Counted from the stretch's first letter, positions 19,401 through 29,821 are shown. The stretch: DNA of 64,000 nucleotides from JAWKIW01 sp041394145 (GCA_041394145.1 JAWKIW010000005.1:1-64000); one strand, 5' to 3'. The notes: generated by a model from the letters alone, not told the origin. Program-made: numbers and translations.

Positions 19401-22400
19401 ATGGCTGACGCTGCTGCTCGCGTGCCTGACGAGGTCTTCGGCGCGCTCGTCGACGCCGACATCGACCGCCGGGCGAGCGCCGCCGAGCTGGCCGTGCTGC
19501 GTGCCGACGAGCACCGGTGGCGGTCCGTGCTGTACGACCGGCTCGACGAGGCCGAGGACGCCCTCGACCACGCCCGGGCGCTGACGGGCCCCGAGCGCGA
19601 CCTCGTGGTCGCCGACTTCGAGACCGAGTGCGCCGACATCGAGGCGGCCCTGGCCCGCCTCGACCTGCCCGCCGGCGCCGACGCGCTCGACGAGGTCGGC
19701 TCGGCGCGGCTGCAGCTGTCGTGGACGCCGGGCCGGGTCGTCGCCTGGGTCGGCGGCGCCGACGAGACCGTGACGGTCGTGGACGACCTGCGCGCCGCGC
19801 TGGCCGCGGTGGGTGCGCCGGCTGCGGCGTGGGCCGACCACGCGCCGGTGGGCCTGCCCGACGGTCGCAAGGCGGCCGCGCTCGCCGCCCCCATCTCCGA
19901 GGCGCTGGGCTGGCTGCTCGGCTGCGCCTCCGACGAGCGGGTCGGCGCCAGCACCCGCTGGATGGGCCGGCTCGGCCTGTTCGCCATGAACCTCGTCGCC
20001 CGGGGATCCGTCGTGCCCCTGCTGCGGCACCGCCACCGGACGCAGGGGTCGGGGACGTTCGCGGTGCGCTGGCACCCGGTCAACGTCGACGACGCCACCA
20101 TGGCCACCTTCGTGGACGCCATGCCGGGCGCGGTGATGGTGGCCGACGCCAGCATGGACGCCGCCTCCATGACCCGCTCCGCCTTCGTCGGCGCGGTCGA
20201 CGCCGTGTGCGCCCAGGCGGCTCGCCTGGTCGAGGTGCCGGCGGCGCCGCCGAAGCCGGTCACCCCGAGCGACATCGCCGAGGCCTACCTCGCCAGCCTC
20301 GACGGCACCCCCTACCGGGCGCCGGTCGACAAGGGGCAGGACCTCGTGCGGGCCTTGGACCAGTGGGCCCGTCCCGTCACCGAGCCGCTCAGCACCCGGA
20401 TGGTCGTGCGCCTCGAGCCCCCCGACTCGTCCCGGGCCTGGGCCCTGCAGGTGCTCGCCGCCGACCCCGACGGCGTGTTCCTGCCGGCCGAGAAGGCCAT
20501 GGCCTCGCACCCGTCGAACAAGATCCGGGCCCGCGCCAACCGCGAGCTCGAACGGGCCGAGGAGCTGATCCCCGAGCTGCGGCGGGCCGGCTCGCAGTGG
20601 CGCGGCGAGGCCGTCCTCACCGACGACGAGGCCTGGCACCTCATGACCGAGACGGGGCCGGCCCTCGACAGCGCCGGCTTCGACGTGCAGATCCCGCGGG
20701 TCGGCCGGGCCCCCAAGCCCACCCTGCGGCTGACCGCGCTCGACGACCGCCCCACCACCAGCGCCGCCGACCTGTCCCGGGTGCGCTGGTCGGTGCTGTT
20801 CGACGACGTGGAGCTGACCGCCGCCGAGATCGTGGCGCTGGCCAAGCAGGCCGCGCCGCTGGTGCAGAGCAACGGCCGGTGGGTGCGCCTCTCCGACACC
20901 GACGTGCAGGCGGCCGCCGAGGCCCTGCGCGACCGGGCCGACACCATGACCGGCGGCGAGATGCTGCGGTGGGCCGTGGGCCTGCACGGCTCCCCGCTCG
21001 CCGGCGGCGTCTCGGTGGCCAACGGCTGGGCCGCCGACATCATCGACGCCGCCGGATCGGCGTCGACCCGGGAGGTCACCGAGCCCGACGGGTTCTCCGG
21101 GCAGCTGCGCAGCTACCAGCGCGAGGCGCTGGGCTGGCTCCAGTTCTGCGACTCCGCCGGTCTCAGCGGCTGCCTGGCCCTCGACATGGGTCTGGGCAAG
21201 ACGCCCACCGTGCTGGCCCACGTCGCCGGCACCTGCACCGAGGGCCCGACCCTCGTCATCGCCCCACCAGCGGTCGTCGGCAACTGGCGGGCCGAGGCCC
21301 ACAAGTTCGTGCCCGATCTGCGGGTCACGGTCCACCACGGGGCCTCCCGGGCCACCCACGAGGAGATCGCCGCCGAGGTCGCCGACGCCGACCTGGTGGT
21401 CACCACCTACGGGACGGCCCTGCGCGACCTCGAGGCGCTGTGCGACATCGCCTGGCACCGCGTCGTGCTCGACGAGGCCCAGGCCATCAAGAACCCGGCC
21501 AGCGAAGCGGCGCGGGGGCTGCGGACCATCCCCTCGCGGCACCGCCTGGCCATGACCGGCACCCCCGTCGAGAACGGCCTGGGCGACCTGTGGGCCATCC
21601 TCGACTACGCCAACCCGGGCCTGGTCGGCGACCGGGCCGAGTTCGTCGGCCAGCTCGGGGCGGCCAACGCCGCCAACGGCAGCGGCGCCGAGGGCGCGCT
21701 GCGGGCGCTCAACGGCCTGCTGGTGTTCCGCCGGACCAAGGCCGAGCCCGAGATCGCCGCCGAGCTGCCCGACCGGATCGACGAGACCGACCACTGCACG
21801 ATGACGGCCGAGCAGATCGGCCTGTACCAGGCGGTGCTCGACAAGCTGCTCGTCGAGGCCGAGTCCGGTGCACCGCCCCAGAAGGGCCACGTGCTGGGGG
21901 CCATCACCAACCTCAAGCAGATCTGCAACCACCCCGCCGCCTTCACCGGTGACGACCAGCCGCTGGGCGGGCGCTCCGGCAAGCTGGCCCGCCTCGACGA
22001 CATCGTCGACACCGTGTTCGCCGTCGGCGAGCGCATCGTCGTGTTCACCCAGTACGCCCGGTGGGCGATCCGCCTGGCCGAGCACCTCACGGCGCGCACC
22101 GGCACGCCGGTCGCCGCCTACCACGGCGGCCTGCCCCGCAAGCAGCGCGACCAGATCATCGACGACTTCCAGCGCGGCGAGGGCGCGGCGGCCCTGGTCC
22201 TGTCGCTCAAGGCGGGCGGCGCCGGGCTCAACCTCACGGCCGCCAACCACGTCGTGCTGTTCGACCGGTGGTGGAACCCGGCGGTCGAGGACCAGGCCCG
22301 CGACCGCGCCTGGCGCCTGGGCCAGGAGCGCACGGTGATCTTCCACCGCCTGGAGTGCCCCGGGACCATCGACGAGCGGGTGGAGGAGGTCGTCGCCGGC

Positions 22401-22595
22401 AAGCGCCACGTGGCCGACCTGGTGCTGCCCAAGTCGAGCTCGCTCGACGACCTGAGCCCCGACCAGCTGCGCATCGCCCTCGGGCTGCGCGAGTCCGAGC
22501 TGCTCACCGACGACGGCTCGGGTGGCGAGGGCGACGACGCGGTCGACGACCTCGGCGACGTGGTGGCGGCCGTCGGCGAGGAGGTGTCGGCGTGA
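19401..22595 (+). CDS. SNF2-family helicase/ATPase (HepA type)
   Basis: A 1064-residue Swi2/Snf2 DNA translocase. An N-terminal region of about 550 residues precedes the motor. Motif I is LDMGLGKT near residue 593, motif II is DEAQ near 690, motif III is MTGTPVEN, and motif VI is DQARDRAWRLGQ near 963, which together define the bacterial SNF2 core. The ATG at 19401 has GGAG at 19392-19395. The gene overlaps the next one by GTGA. Bacterial proteins of this type are linked to nucleoid or transcription-complex remodelling, and in many actinobacteria stand beside a SWIM zinc-finger gene; no SWIM gene is seen here. Confidence 0.92.
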   Translation: MADAAARVPDEVFGALVDADIDRRASAAELAVLRADEHRWRSVLYDRLDEAEDALDHARALTGPERDLVVADFETECADIEAALARLDLPAGADALDEVGSARLQLSWTPGRVVAWVGGADETVTVVDDLRAALAAVGAPAAAWADHAPVGLPDGRKAAALAAPISEALGWLLGCASDERVGASTRWMGRLGLFAMNLVARGSVVPLLRHRHRTQGSGTFAVRWHPVNVDDATMATFVDAMPGAVMVADASMDAASMTRSAFVGAVDAVCAQAARLVEVPAAPPKPVTPSDIAEAYLASLDGTPYRAPVDKGQDLVRALDQWARPVTEPLSTRMVVRLEPPDSSRAWALQVLAADPDGVFLPAEKAMASHPSNKIRARANRELERAEELIPELRRAGSQWRGEAVLTDDEAWHLMTETGPALDSAGFDVQIPRVGRAPKPTLRLTALDDRPTTSAADLSRVRWSVLFDDVELTAAEIVALAKQAAPLVQSNGRWVRLSDTDVQAAAEALRDRADTMTGGEMLRWAVGLHGSPLAGGVSVANGWAADIIDAAGSASTREVTEPDGFSGQLRSYQREALGWLQFCDSAGLSGCLALDMGLGKTPTVLAHVAGTCTEGPTLVIAPPAVVGNWRAEAHKFVPDLRVTVHHGASRATHEEIAAEVADADLVVTTYGTALRDLEALCDIAWHRVVLDEAQAIKNPASEAARGLRTIPSRHRLAMTGTPVENGLGDLWAILDYANPGLVGDRAEFVGQLGAANAANGSGAEGALRALNGLLVFRRTKAEPEIAAELPDRIDETDHCTMTAEQIGLYQAVLDKLLVEAESGAPPQKGHVLGAITNLKQICNHPAAFTGDDQPLGGRSGKLARLDDIVDTVFAVGERIVVFTQYARWAIRLAEHLTARTGTPVAAYHGGLPRKQRDQIIDDFQRGEGAAALVLSLKAGGAGLNLTAANHVVLFDRWWNPAVEDQARDRAWRLGQERTVIFHRLECPGTIDERVEEVVAGKRHVADLVLPKSSSLDDLSPDQLRIALGLRESELLTDDGSGGEGDDAVDDLGDVVAAVGEEVSA

Positions 22596-22957
22596 GCAAC
22601 CAGCAGCCGAAGCGATCGCAGCAGCGACGGGGCAAGGGCAAGAACCGCCAGCGCGGCGGTGGCAAGGGCGGGGGGGCCAAGCGGATCGACCCGACCCGCG
22701 GCTTCTGGTCCAACGGCGTCGCCGAGCAGAGCGTGCGCGCCATCACCGGGCAGGTCCGGCCGGCCGACGACCCCACCGCGCTCGTGCGCTCGCTCGGGCC
22801 GGCGCCGCTCGGGCGCCACGCCCAGGCGGCGGCGTTGACCTTCGACGTCGTGTACCGCAAGGCTGCCCAGCTCGCCATCGCCGCCGCCGTGTCCAACGGC
22901 GTGCTCCTCGACGAGGACGGCGACGGGGCCGGCGCGGCTCCGGTCGACGCGCCCTAA
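22592..22957 (+). CDS. Small basic protein coupled to the SNF2 helicase
   Basis: A 121-residue protein of unknown function. The first 30 residues are almost entirely Lys, Arg, Gln and Gly (a likely nucleic-acid-binding tail); the rest is a predicted helical domain (FWSNGVAEQSVRAITGQVRP to AAVSNGVLLDED). GTG 22592 overlaps the helicase stop by 4 nt, so translation is probably coupled. A partner or substrate-recruiting role for the helicase is plausible but unproved. Confidence 0.75.
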   Translation: MSNQQPKRSQQRRGKGKNRQRGGGKGGGAKRIDPTRGFWSNGVAEQSVRAITGQVRPADDPTALVRSLGPAPLGRHAQAAALTFDVVYRKAAQLAIAAAVSNGVLLDEDGDGAGAAPVDAP

Positions 22958-23005
22958 GGTCGACGCTCGCGGCGAGACGCCGCGACCGACCCGAGGAGGT
23001 CTGCG

Positions 23006-23392
23006 ATGGCCGGCAAGGTGGTCCACTTCGAGATCCCGATCGACGACCGCGAGCGGGCGCTGGCGTTCTACTCGTCGGCGTTCGGCTGGCAGCTCGAGAA
23101 GTGGGGACCGGTCGACTACTGGTCGACGAGCGGTGGCGACGGGCCCGGCATCGACGGCGGACTGACGATGCGCAGCGAGGACTCGCCGGCGCCGGCGTTC
23201 TACATCCAGGTGGAGGACGTGGACGCCGCGCTCGCCGCGGTCGAGGCCGCCGGCGGGCGTCGCCTCACCGACGCGATGCCGATCCCGACGGTCGGCTGGA
23301 TGGCCAAGTTCGCCGACTCCGAGGGCAACCGGGTCGGGGTCTTCCAGGAGGACCCGAGCGCGCCGATGCCCGAGGGCTTCGTGAGCGGCTGA
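23006..23392 (+). CDS. VOC (glyoxalase/bleomycin-resistance fold) protein
   Basis: A 128-residue single vicinal-oxygen-chelate module pair: N-terminal half VVHFEIPIDDRERALAFYSSAFGW and C-terminal half AFYIQVEDVDAALAAVEAAGG with GNRVGVFQED at the end. His9, and Glu or Gln residues late in the chain, could bind a metal. The function in this broad family cannot be fixed. ATG 23006 is preceded by GAGGAGG, a strong ribosome binding site. Confidence 0.87.
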   Translation: MAGKVVHFEIPIDDRERALAFYSSAFGWQLEKWGPVDYWSTSGGDGPGIDGGLTMRSEDSPAPAFYIQVEDVDAALAAVEAAGGRRLTDAMPIPTVGWMAKFADSEGNRVGVFQEDPSAPMPEGFVSG

Positions 23393-23578
23393 CGCGATCG
23401 AGTGGGGCGCCCCCGATGGCCCCCACCACCGGGTGTCGTGGCGTCGGGGTCCGGCTGGACCGCGGTGTCGAGGTTCACACGTGGGTCGGTTGATCGGCGC
23501 TGTTCAAAGGCCTAGTATCGTACGTGTGTTCCTCCCGACGACACGCAACCGGTCGACTGCTGAGGCGGTGGTGACGTC

Positions 23579-24882
23579 GTGGTGGTGATCCCCGCACCGC
23601 CTGAGGAGGTGGAGCTGGCGCGGTTGGCGCGGGAGCTGCGCGAGGTGCAGTCCCAGATCGCGCAGCTGCAGGCGCGGTCGGTGCAGCTGGTGTCGACCAT
23701 CGACGCGCTGGGGGTGACCGACACGATGTCGTCCTCCGCGTGGTTGGCGTGGACGGCGGGGCTGACCACCGGTGAGGCGCGCCGTCAGATCACCTTGGCC
23801 CGCCGTCTTCCGGAGCTGCCGGGGCTGTCGGCGGCGTTCGCGCCGGGGGCGATCTCGGAGGGGTGGCGGCGGCGTTGGTGCGGGTGGCGACGCCGGCCAA
23901 CGAGGCGGTGCTGTTGGAGACCGCGGAGGCGGCGACGGGGCCGCAGCTGGCGAAGCTGGTGGCCGAGTACAAGGCGGTGCAGCCGAAGGCGACGCTGCGC
24001 GACCCTGACGAGACCTACTTCGAGTCGTTCTTCGACGATCACGGCAGGTACGACGGGCGACTGCGAGCCCGCCCGGACCAGGGCGCCCAGCTCGACGCGG
24101 CGATCCGCTCCGTGCTGGAGGCCGACCAGGAAGCCACCGCCGGCCACGACGACGGTGGTGGCGAGCGGATGTCCCGGCTCGATGCGCTCATCGCCTTGGC
24201 TCAGGACCACCTGGCCGGCCGGTCGTCGGCACCGAACGTGCTGCCCCAGCGGTTCCAGGCCATCGTGCGGGTCGACGAAGCGGTGCTGCACCCCGACCAC
24301 GACGACGAAGGCGTGGGGGAGGCGTGTCTGGCCGGGGCGACCAGCCTCGATCCGGCGACGGCGCGGCGGCTGGTGTGCGACGCCGGGATCGCGGCGTTGG
24401 TGGAGCGCGACGGCGTCGCCGTCGCGGCGACGTCTCCGGCGCGGTTCGCCACGCCGGCCCAGCTGGTGGCGTTGCACGACCGCGACAAGACCTGTCGCTA
24501 TCCGGGGTGTGGGCGCCGGGTCCGCCTGATCGCCCACCACGTCACCCCCACCCGGTGGGCCCACCCGCCTCGACAACCTGGTCCTGTTGTGCGAGCACCA
24601 CCACTTCGGGGTGCACCGCAGCGGCTGGTCCACCAGATGGGAGCACCGCCGCGGCCGACGCGTCCTGGTGATCGTGCAACCCGACGGCACCACGGTGGAA
24701 CCCCCCGACCCACCGGTCGGGCCACCGCCGGCCCGCCGCCACCGGGTGAGCGGCTCACCGGCACCGCCGAACCGTTGACCTTCTACGCCCGCGACGTCCT
24801 GCTCACGGCCTGGATGACCGCCGACCAGCACGCCACCGACACCGCCGCACCGACCGCAACAGACGCCGACGCCGCTGCCTGA
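23579..24882 (+). pseudogene. DUF222/HNH endonuclease (13E12 type) with three frame breaks
   Basis: The DUF222 domain is at the start (helix ELARLARELREVQSQIAQLQ, then LAWTAGLTTGEARRQITLARRLPELPGL) and the HNH nuclease at the end (CRYPGCGRRVRLIAHH, then LDNLVLLCEHHHFGVHRSGW). Three indels interrupt it: one base missing in the GGGG run near 23858, a +1 shift near 24560 inside the HNH motif, and one missing base near 24720. Corrected length is about 434 residues, normal for the family. These genes are multicopy and mobile-element-like in actinobacteria. It may be a true pseudogene or only badly sequenced. Confidence 0.85.
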
Positions 24883-24885
24883 GCG

Positions 24886-24996
24886 TTGGCGGGCGGAACC
24901 GCCAAGCTGCGTCGCGACCTGCTCGACGCGGTGACCGGCGAGGACTGGGAGCTGGCACGCCGGGGCTTCGGAGACGACGGGCTGGCGAACGAGTGA
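24886..24996 (+). pseudogene. Possible truncated antitoxin preceding the PIN-like gene
   Basis: A 36-codon open frame (TTG at 24886; LRRDLLDAVTGEDWELARRG core) directly follows the HNH stop in the same frame and ends with TGA overlapping the next GTG. The coupled start and the position before a toxin-like gene suggest the C-terminal end of an antitoxin whose N-terminal part is missing. No family was recognised. Confidence 0.4.
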
Positions 24997-25427
24997 CCGT
25001 CGCCCTGATCGATGACCAGCTCCTCGGCGCCGTGTTGCGAGGTCAGCCGCCACGGACCCTGGCATCGAAGACCGTGTACACGACGGGCTACTGGTACGTC
25101 AGACTCGGCCAGGCAGTCCTGGGAGCCCAAGAGCGAACCGGCGTGCTGTCACGGCCGTTCGTCGAGCTTCCCGACGCGATGCGCGAGCGAGCGCTCGCCG
25201 CGGCGCTCGAGCTTCCCGCCGAGATCGGGCTCCTGAGCCTCCGCGAGCTCGGTCCGATCATCGCCCAGCTCCGCCTTCACCATCAGCTCGACATCCTCGG
25301 CATCGAGGCGCTCGCTGCGGCGACCCGCCTGCAGGCCAACGTCTACCTGAGCGCCCGGTCACCGCAGCTCGAACAGGCCCTTCGGTCGGCGAACCTCACG
25401 GTCAAGGTGCAGCCTCGCGAGAGGTGA
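24993..25427 (+). CDS. PIN-like toxin-type protein
   Basis: A 144-residue protein starting at GTG 24993, overlapping the stop of the short frame before it. An early acidic pair (VALIDDQ, Asp7-Asp8) and a late segment LGIEALAAATRLQANVYLSARSP resemble the first acidic strand and the C-terminal strand-helix of PIN ribonucleases. A middle segment TTGYWYVRLGQAVL is distinctive. VapC-like RNA cleavage is an inference from fold-like pattern and from the apparent antitoxin remnant; the usual PIN acidic quartet is not fully identifiable by eye. Confidence 0.55.
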   Translation: MTVALIDDQLLGAVLRGQPPRTLASKTVYTTGYWYVRLGQAVLGAQERTGVLSRPFVELPDAMRERALAAALELPAEIGLLSLRELGPIIAQLRLHHQLDILGIEALAAATRLQANVYLSARSPQLEQALRSANLTVKVQPRER

Positions 25428-25693
25428 CGCGAGCCGGGCGCAAATGCCTGCGATCTCGTGCTGGAGTCCGCCCACGACGAGTAGGGCGCGACCCCCAACC
25501 CACGCCTGCCCCAGATCGGCAGATCAGCGCGAACGCCGTCCGCCTCCCAGGTCGCCGGGGCAAGGACGGCCGCATCGCCGAGCCCTGACGGAGGCAGAGC
25601 CGATCGAGCTCCTGTAGCCGGCAGGACCACGTGGGAATCCCCAGTGGTGACACGCTCGGGACGGGGGGCATGGGCCGAGAGGTCCGAGACCGG

Positions 25694-26901
25694 TCAGGTC
25701 GAGAGCAGCTCGGTCTGGATCGGAGCGGGGAACCGCGGGGTGAAGCGGGTGTCGCCCAGCTCGTCCTCCAGCATGCGCGCGTTCGCCTCGACCTCAGCAC
25801 GGCGAGCCGGTGCCACGTCGCTGAGCCACCCGAGCGCGATCGTGCCGTCCTTGCGTTGGACCCAGCTGCCCACGACGCGGCCATCGACCCAGATGGTGGG
25901 TCCGGCGTTGCCGTTGCGGTCGACGACGTGTGACCCGACCCCGGCGTCGAGGTACCAGCGCCGGTCCTTCCATCCCATCGTCGTCGGATCGAGACCGGGC
26001 AAGAGCGCCACCCACTTCGACGACCCCCGCACCACGTCGAGGTCGTCGGGCGCGAGCCACGCGTCGGTGTCACCGTCGGCCGTCTCCATCGCGACCCCGA
26101 CCGCGCCGGCGTCGTCCAGAGCGCGCCGGGTGTCGCGAACCGTCCAGCCGGTCCACCACTGCACATCCGCGGTCGTCCCGGGGCCGAACGCGTGCAGCCA
26201 TCGTCGGACCAGCTGGGTGGAGGCCTCACGGGGATCCATGCCGACGATGCCCCCGGGTACCCAGTCGTCCATCGCGGCCCAGCGGTACTGGCTGTTGACC
26301 CAGGAGCCCATCGGGCGGCCCCGCACGACGACACCCTCGAAGCCGAGGTGCAACATGATGCGCACGTGTGCCTGTTGGGTTGCGGCGTACGGCTTGCCCG
26401 GCGAGAGCTCGATCGGTTGCCGCAAGGCGGGCACGGCGTCGCCGAGCTGGCGCGTCGACGCCTCACCGCCCGGTGCAGCGCAGCCAGGACCTGCTCCTTC
26501 GCCGGCGCGATCCAGTCGTCCCCGTGGTCGGATATGCCGTTGTCGGCGAGCAGCTTCACGAACCTGCGGTGCTCGGGTCCCAAGAGCTTCGTCGTTGACG
26601 ATGCGTGGGCCATCCGCGCCACCGCTGGGGTCGCGACCCACAGGGTGCGCCGCATCGCGTGGAACCGGATCACGCTTCGGGCGTCGTAGAGCGCGGCCTC
26701 CACCGCCGCGATCGACGGGTGGCGCATGCGGGCCAGCACCGAGAGGAACACCGACACCGGATCCGACGAGTGCAGCGCCACGACGGAGTCCGCGATCGTC
26801 GCGACGTCGTCGGTTCGTGTCGACGGGATCAGGCGATGGCGGCGCGCCAGCCGAGCGCGTCGCTCGCCGACCGTGATGCGCCGCGTTCCCACGAGTCCCA
26901 T
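25694..26901 (-). CDS. Winged-helix DNA-binding domain protein (AlkX/HTH_42 type; one frameshift)
   Basis: A protein of about 400 residues of the family often annotated winged-helix DNA-binding domain-containing protein, related to bacterial DNA glycosylases that open crosslinks. Landmarks: RRARLARRHRLI near the start, VVALHSSDPVSVFLSVLARM, RTLWVATP, MGSWVNSQYRWAAMDDW, and the late WVDGRVVGSWVQRKDGTI strand pair. ATG 26899-26901 gives the family beginning MGLVGTRRITVGERR. One base is missing in a G run near 26470, moving the C-terminal 260 residues to another frame. DNA-repair function is a family inference. Confidence 0.82.
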
Positions 26902-27076
26902 GATGACCGAGCGAGACGCGTGGGAACCGATGGAGGCGGCTCGCGTACCCCTGGAACAGCAGCGGGCCGGTCTCCCCGGGCGGTCCGGCAGCCAGCGAAC
27001 ACCGAAGAAGGCGGATGCACCGCGTCGCAAGCAACCACGGTCCGCTCTGTGTCCCCGATCGCCGGCTCCGTCCGGG

Positions 27077-27681
27077 TCAGCGCGGGCGGGTGAACCAGTA
27101 GACGCCTGCTCGCATGCGACCCATCGGGAACGGCACGTCGAAGTGCGTCTCGTCGTAGGCCCGCAGCTCAAGCGGCGCGAAGAGCGCCACCGCCTCGTCA
27201 CGGCTCATGCCCTGCGGGCCCTTCGGGATGGGCACCCGAGGTCGGTGTGCGAAATGGACGAGGACGTAGTCGCCTCCGGGCGCCAGCCACTCGTCCAGCC
27301 GCTCGCGGTACGTGCCAACGTCCCTTGGGCAGATGGTGCAGGCAACCCGAGTCGAGCACGACGTCGAAGGCTGACGACGGCTCGTAGTCGACGACGTCAC
27401 CTTCGCGGAGCTCCACGTCGACGCCGGCCGCCTCGGCACGCGTGCGTGCGGCCGAGAGCGCAGCTGCCACGAAGTCGATTCCGACGACCGTGAAGCCCTT
27501 CTGCGAGGTGCACGGCGTAGACGCCTTCGCCGCAACCGACGTCGAGCGCACGTTCGCCCGGTGTCCGATCCGCCACCACTCGCTCGAGGAGCATCGGTGG
27601 CTGCTCTCGATGCCAGGGCAGCGACTCGACGCTCCGTGCGCGGCGGTAGAGCCTCGTGAACACCGTGCGCTGGACGCTCAT
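27077..27681 (-). CDS. SAM-dependent class I methyltransferase (two frameshifts)
   Basis: About 201 residues when mended. ATG 27679-27681 gives MSVQRTVFTRLY. Motif I is ALDVGCGEGVYAVHLA, followed after a missing base near 27509 by the acidic strand FTVVGIDF and then FDVVLDSGCLHHLPK (motif IV). A second missing base in a GGG run near 27328 leads to the C-terminal part ERLDEWLAPGGDYVLVHF ending at 27077. Substrate unknown. Both breaks are in short homopolymers. Confidence 0.8.
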
Positions 27682-27894
27682 GCCACGACGCTGCCCGGGA
27701 TCCCGCTTCGCCGCATCCTGGTGCCAGCGCCGGCAGCGATCGCCCAAGCCCAATGCCGGCCTTCATCGGGGTACCGGGCTGCCGGTGGCCGCTGACCGAG
27801 CGGTCCCGTCGCTCCACGTCACGCATCACCAACACCTCGAGTGGCGCGACCGATTCGTGGACCCGCATGGTGGAACGAGCCTGGGTCTGAGCGG

Positions 27895-27968
27895 AGCCCG
27901 AGGTCGGATTCGAACCGACGACCTGCTGTTTACAAGACAGCTGCTCTGACCAGCTGAGCTACTCGGGC
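27895..27968 (-). tRNA. tRNA-Thr (anticodon TGT)
   Basis: Read on the minus strand: acceptor GCCCGAG pairs with CTCGGGC, D-arm GCTC/GAGC, anticodon stem GCTGT/ACAGC with loop CTTGTAA giving anticodon TGT, T-arm GTCGG-TTCGAAT-CCGAC, discriminator T. Length 74 without CCA. All four stems pair perfectly. Confidence 0.95.
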
Positions 27969-28070
27969 AGGCCGTGGACGTCCCGAGCACGGAGCGTCGG
28001 CGTCTCCACGGGAGGCCGATAGTAGGGCTCCCCGGGCCGGATCCGACCCTGAGGTCGGCGGTCGCGCCGC

Positions 28071-29821
28071 TCACCGGGGTTGGTCGGGCTCGCCGAGGAT
28101 CTCGTCGAGGCGCAGCAGCTCGGCCGAGGTGACGACGCCCACGAAGCCGCCGGATCCGTCGACGATCGGCAGCACGTCGACGTCGGCGGCCTCCATGGCG
28201 GCGACGGCCGTGCCGACGGTGCCGTCGGGCGGCGCGGTGGGCAGGTCCTTCTCCACGATGTCGGCGACGGTGACCTCCCCCCACTGCTCGATCGGGACCT
28301 GTTGCAGATCGTGGAGGCCGGCCATCCCGACGTAGCGCCCGTCGTCGTCGACCACGGCGACGAACCGCCGCCGGGCGAGCAGCAGGTGGTCGCGGTGGAA
28401 CTCGTCGAGGGTCACGTCGGGTGGCACGGTGAGCACGTCGGCCTGGATCGCCGTGGTCGGGGGCAGGCCGACCCGTCGCTCGAGGTGACCGACCCGGCCG
28501 GTGCGCTGGTACGCCGACACCGAGGCCGGTCCCATGAACAGCTGGGACACGACCGAGGCGAGCAGACCCGGCACCACGAACCCGGGACGACCGGTCGACT
28601 CGGCCACGAACATCACGCCGGCCAGCGGCGTGCGGTAGCCGGCGCCGAGGAAGGCGGCGATGCCGACCACGGTGAACAGGGTGGCCTGCTGGTCGTCGAC
28701 CACCAGGCCGACGGCCCGCCCGACGATCGCGCCGGCGATGACGAGGGGTGGGTGAGTCCGCCCACGCCGCCGCCGGCGAGGGTGGCGCAGGTGGCGGCCA
28801 GCCGGATGAGGAAGAGCGCGGCGATGAGCCCGAGCGTGTGGCCGGGCTCGGTCAGCCAGGTCGCCACGTCGTAGCCGGCGCCGAGGGCCAGGCCCTCGCC
28901 GTAGAGGAGGTGCGGCACGGCGAACAGCAGGGCGAGGCCCCCGCCGCCGAGCAAGGCGCACCAGCGGGGTGCCCTTGCCGGCGAGGGTCTTGGCGTACCG
29001 GATGGCCAGGGCGAACCCCCGGGCCCCGATGCCGCACAGCACGCCGAGCGCCAGCGCGCCGCCCAGCTCGGGGAGCTCGAGCGGGGGGACGCCACCCACC
29101 GCGAAGAGCGGCTCGGTCCCCATGATCGCCACGAACGAGAGGTAGCCGGTGGCCGCCCCGGAGCAGGCGGCAGCACCATCCGGCGGGCGGTGTCGTCGCG
29201 GTAGGGGACCTCGAGGCGAACACCGCGCCCGTGGCGGGGGCCTTGAAGATGGCCGCCACGCCCGCCGCCGCCCCCGCCACCAGCAGCACCTTGGCGTCCT
29301 GGCGGGACAGCCACCGCGAGAACCGTCGCTGCAGCAGGGTGCCGATGCTGGCGCCGAGGTACAGCGATGGTCCCTCGAAGCCCATGGCGCCGCCGGTGCC
29401 CAAGGTGAGCAGGCCGCCCAGGAGCTTGGCCGGCGCCGGCTTGAGCGGCATCGGGTTGCCGCGGTCGTGGAAGCTGCGGATGTACTCGTCGGCGCTCGAC
29501 GGGGTGGCGTCGAGGCCGAGCCATCGCAGGGCGGCCGCCGTGGCGACGAGGCCGACGAGCGGTGCCAGGGCGATGACCCCAGCGGCCTCGAGGATGTGCT
29601 CCCACATCCGGGAGCGGGCGAGCCACTCGAACATCGCCACCCCCGGGCCGACCAGCGCCGGTGAGGGCGGCGAGGGGCAGCGTGCGGTGGGCCTTGGTGC
29701 GCTCGTGCTGCCACCAGTCCTGCAGCCAGCCGACCCCCAGCCACCCGGGTCGCCGCGGCGTGAGGCCGCGTCGGCCCGGCGCATCGCGCACGGGCTCGGC
29801 CGGTTCCTCGGTCATCGCCAT
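28071..29821 (-). CDS. CLC-type chloride channel/transporter with CBS domains (about five frameshifts)
   Basis: Membrane chloride channel or Cl-/H+ antiporter. The selectivity segments are visible once frames are joined: GGAMGFEGPSLYLGASIG (GxEGP), KAPATGAVFA, GFALAIRY, and GAGYRTPLAGVMFVAE. Two CBS domains at the C-terminus (DVLTVPPDVTLDEF, VADIVEKDLPTAPPDGTVGTAVAAM) bind nucleotides in relatives. Breaks fall near 29660, 29215, 29170, 28970 and 28745. The start at 29821 (MAMTEE) or 29815 overlaps the MarR gene stop, so the two form an operon. With so many breaks this is either a pseudogene or a badly sequenced region. Confidence 0.85.

Noticed and set aside
19200..22409. A 1069-codon minus-strand frame opposite the SNF2 helicase
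   Set aside because: Mirror-frame artefact; Gly/His/Leu/Val-rich with no motif, while the plus strand has all helicase motifs.
23400..27968. Integrative element with attachment sites at tRNA-Thr
   Set aside because: I found no second copy of the tRNA 3' end and no integrase, so only a weak island suggestion is made.
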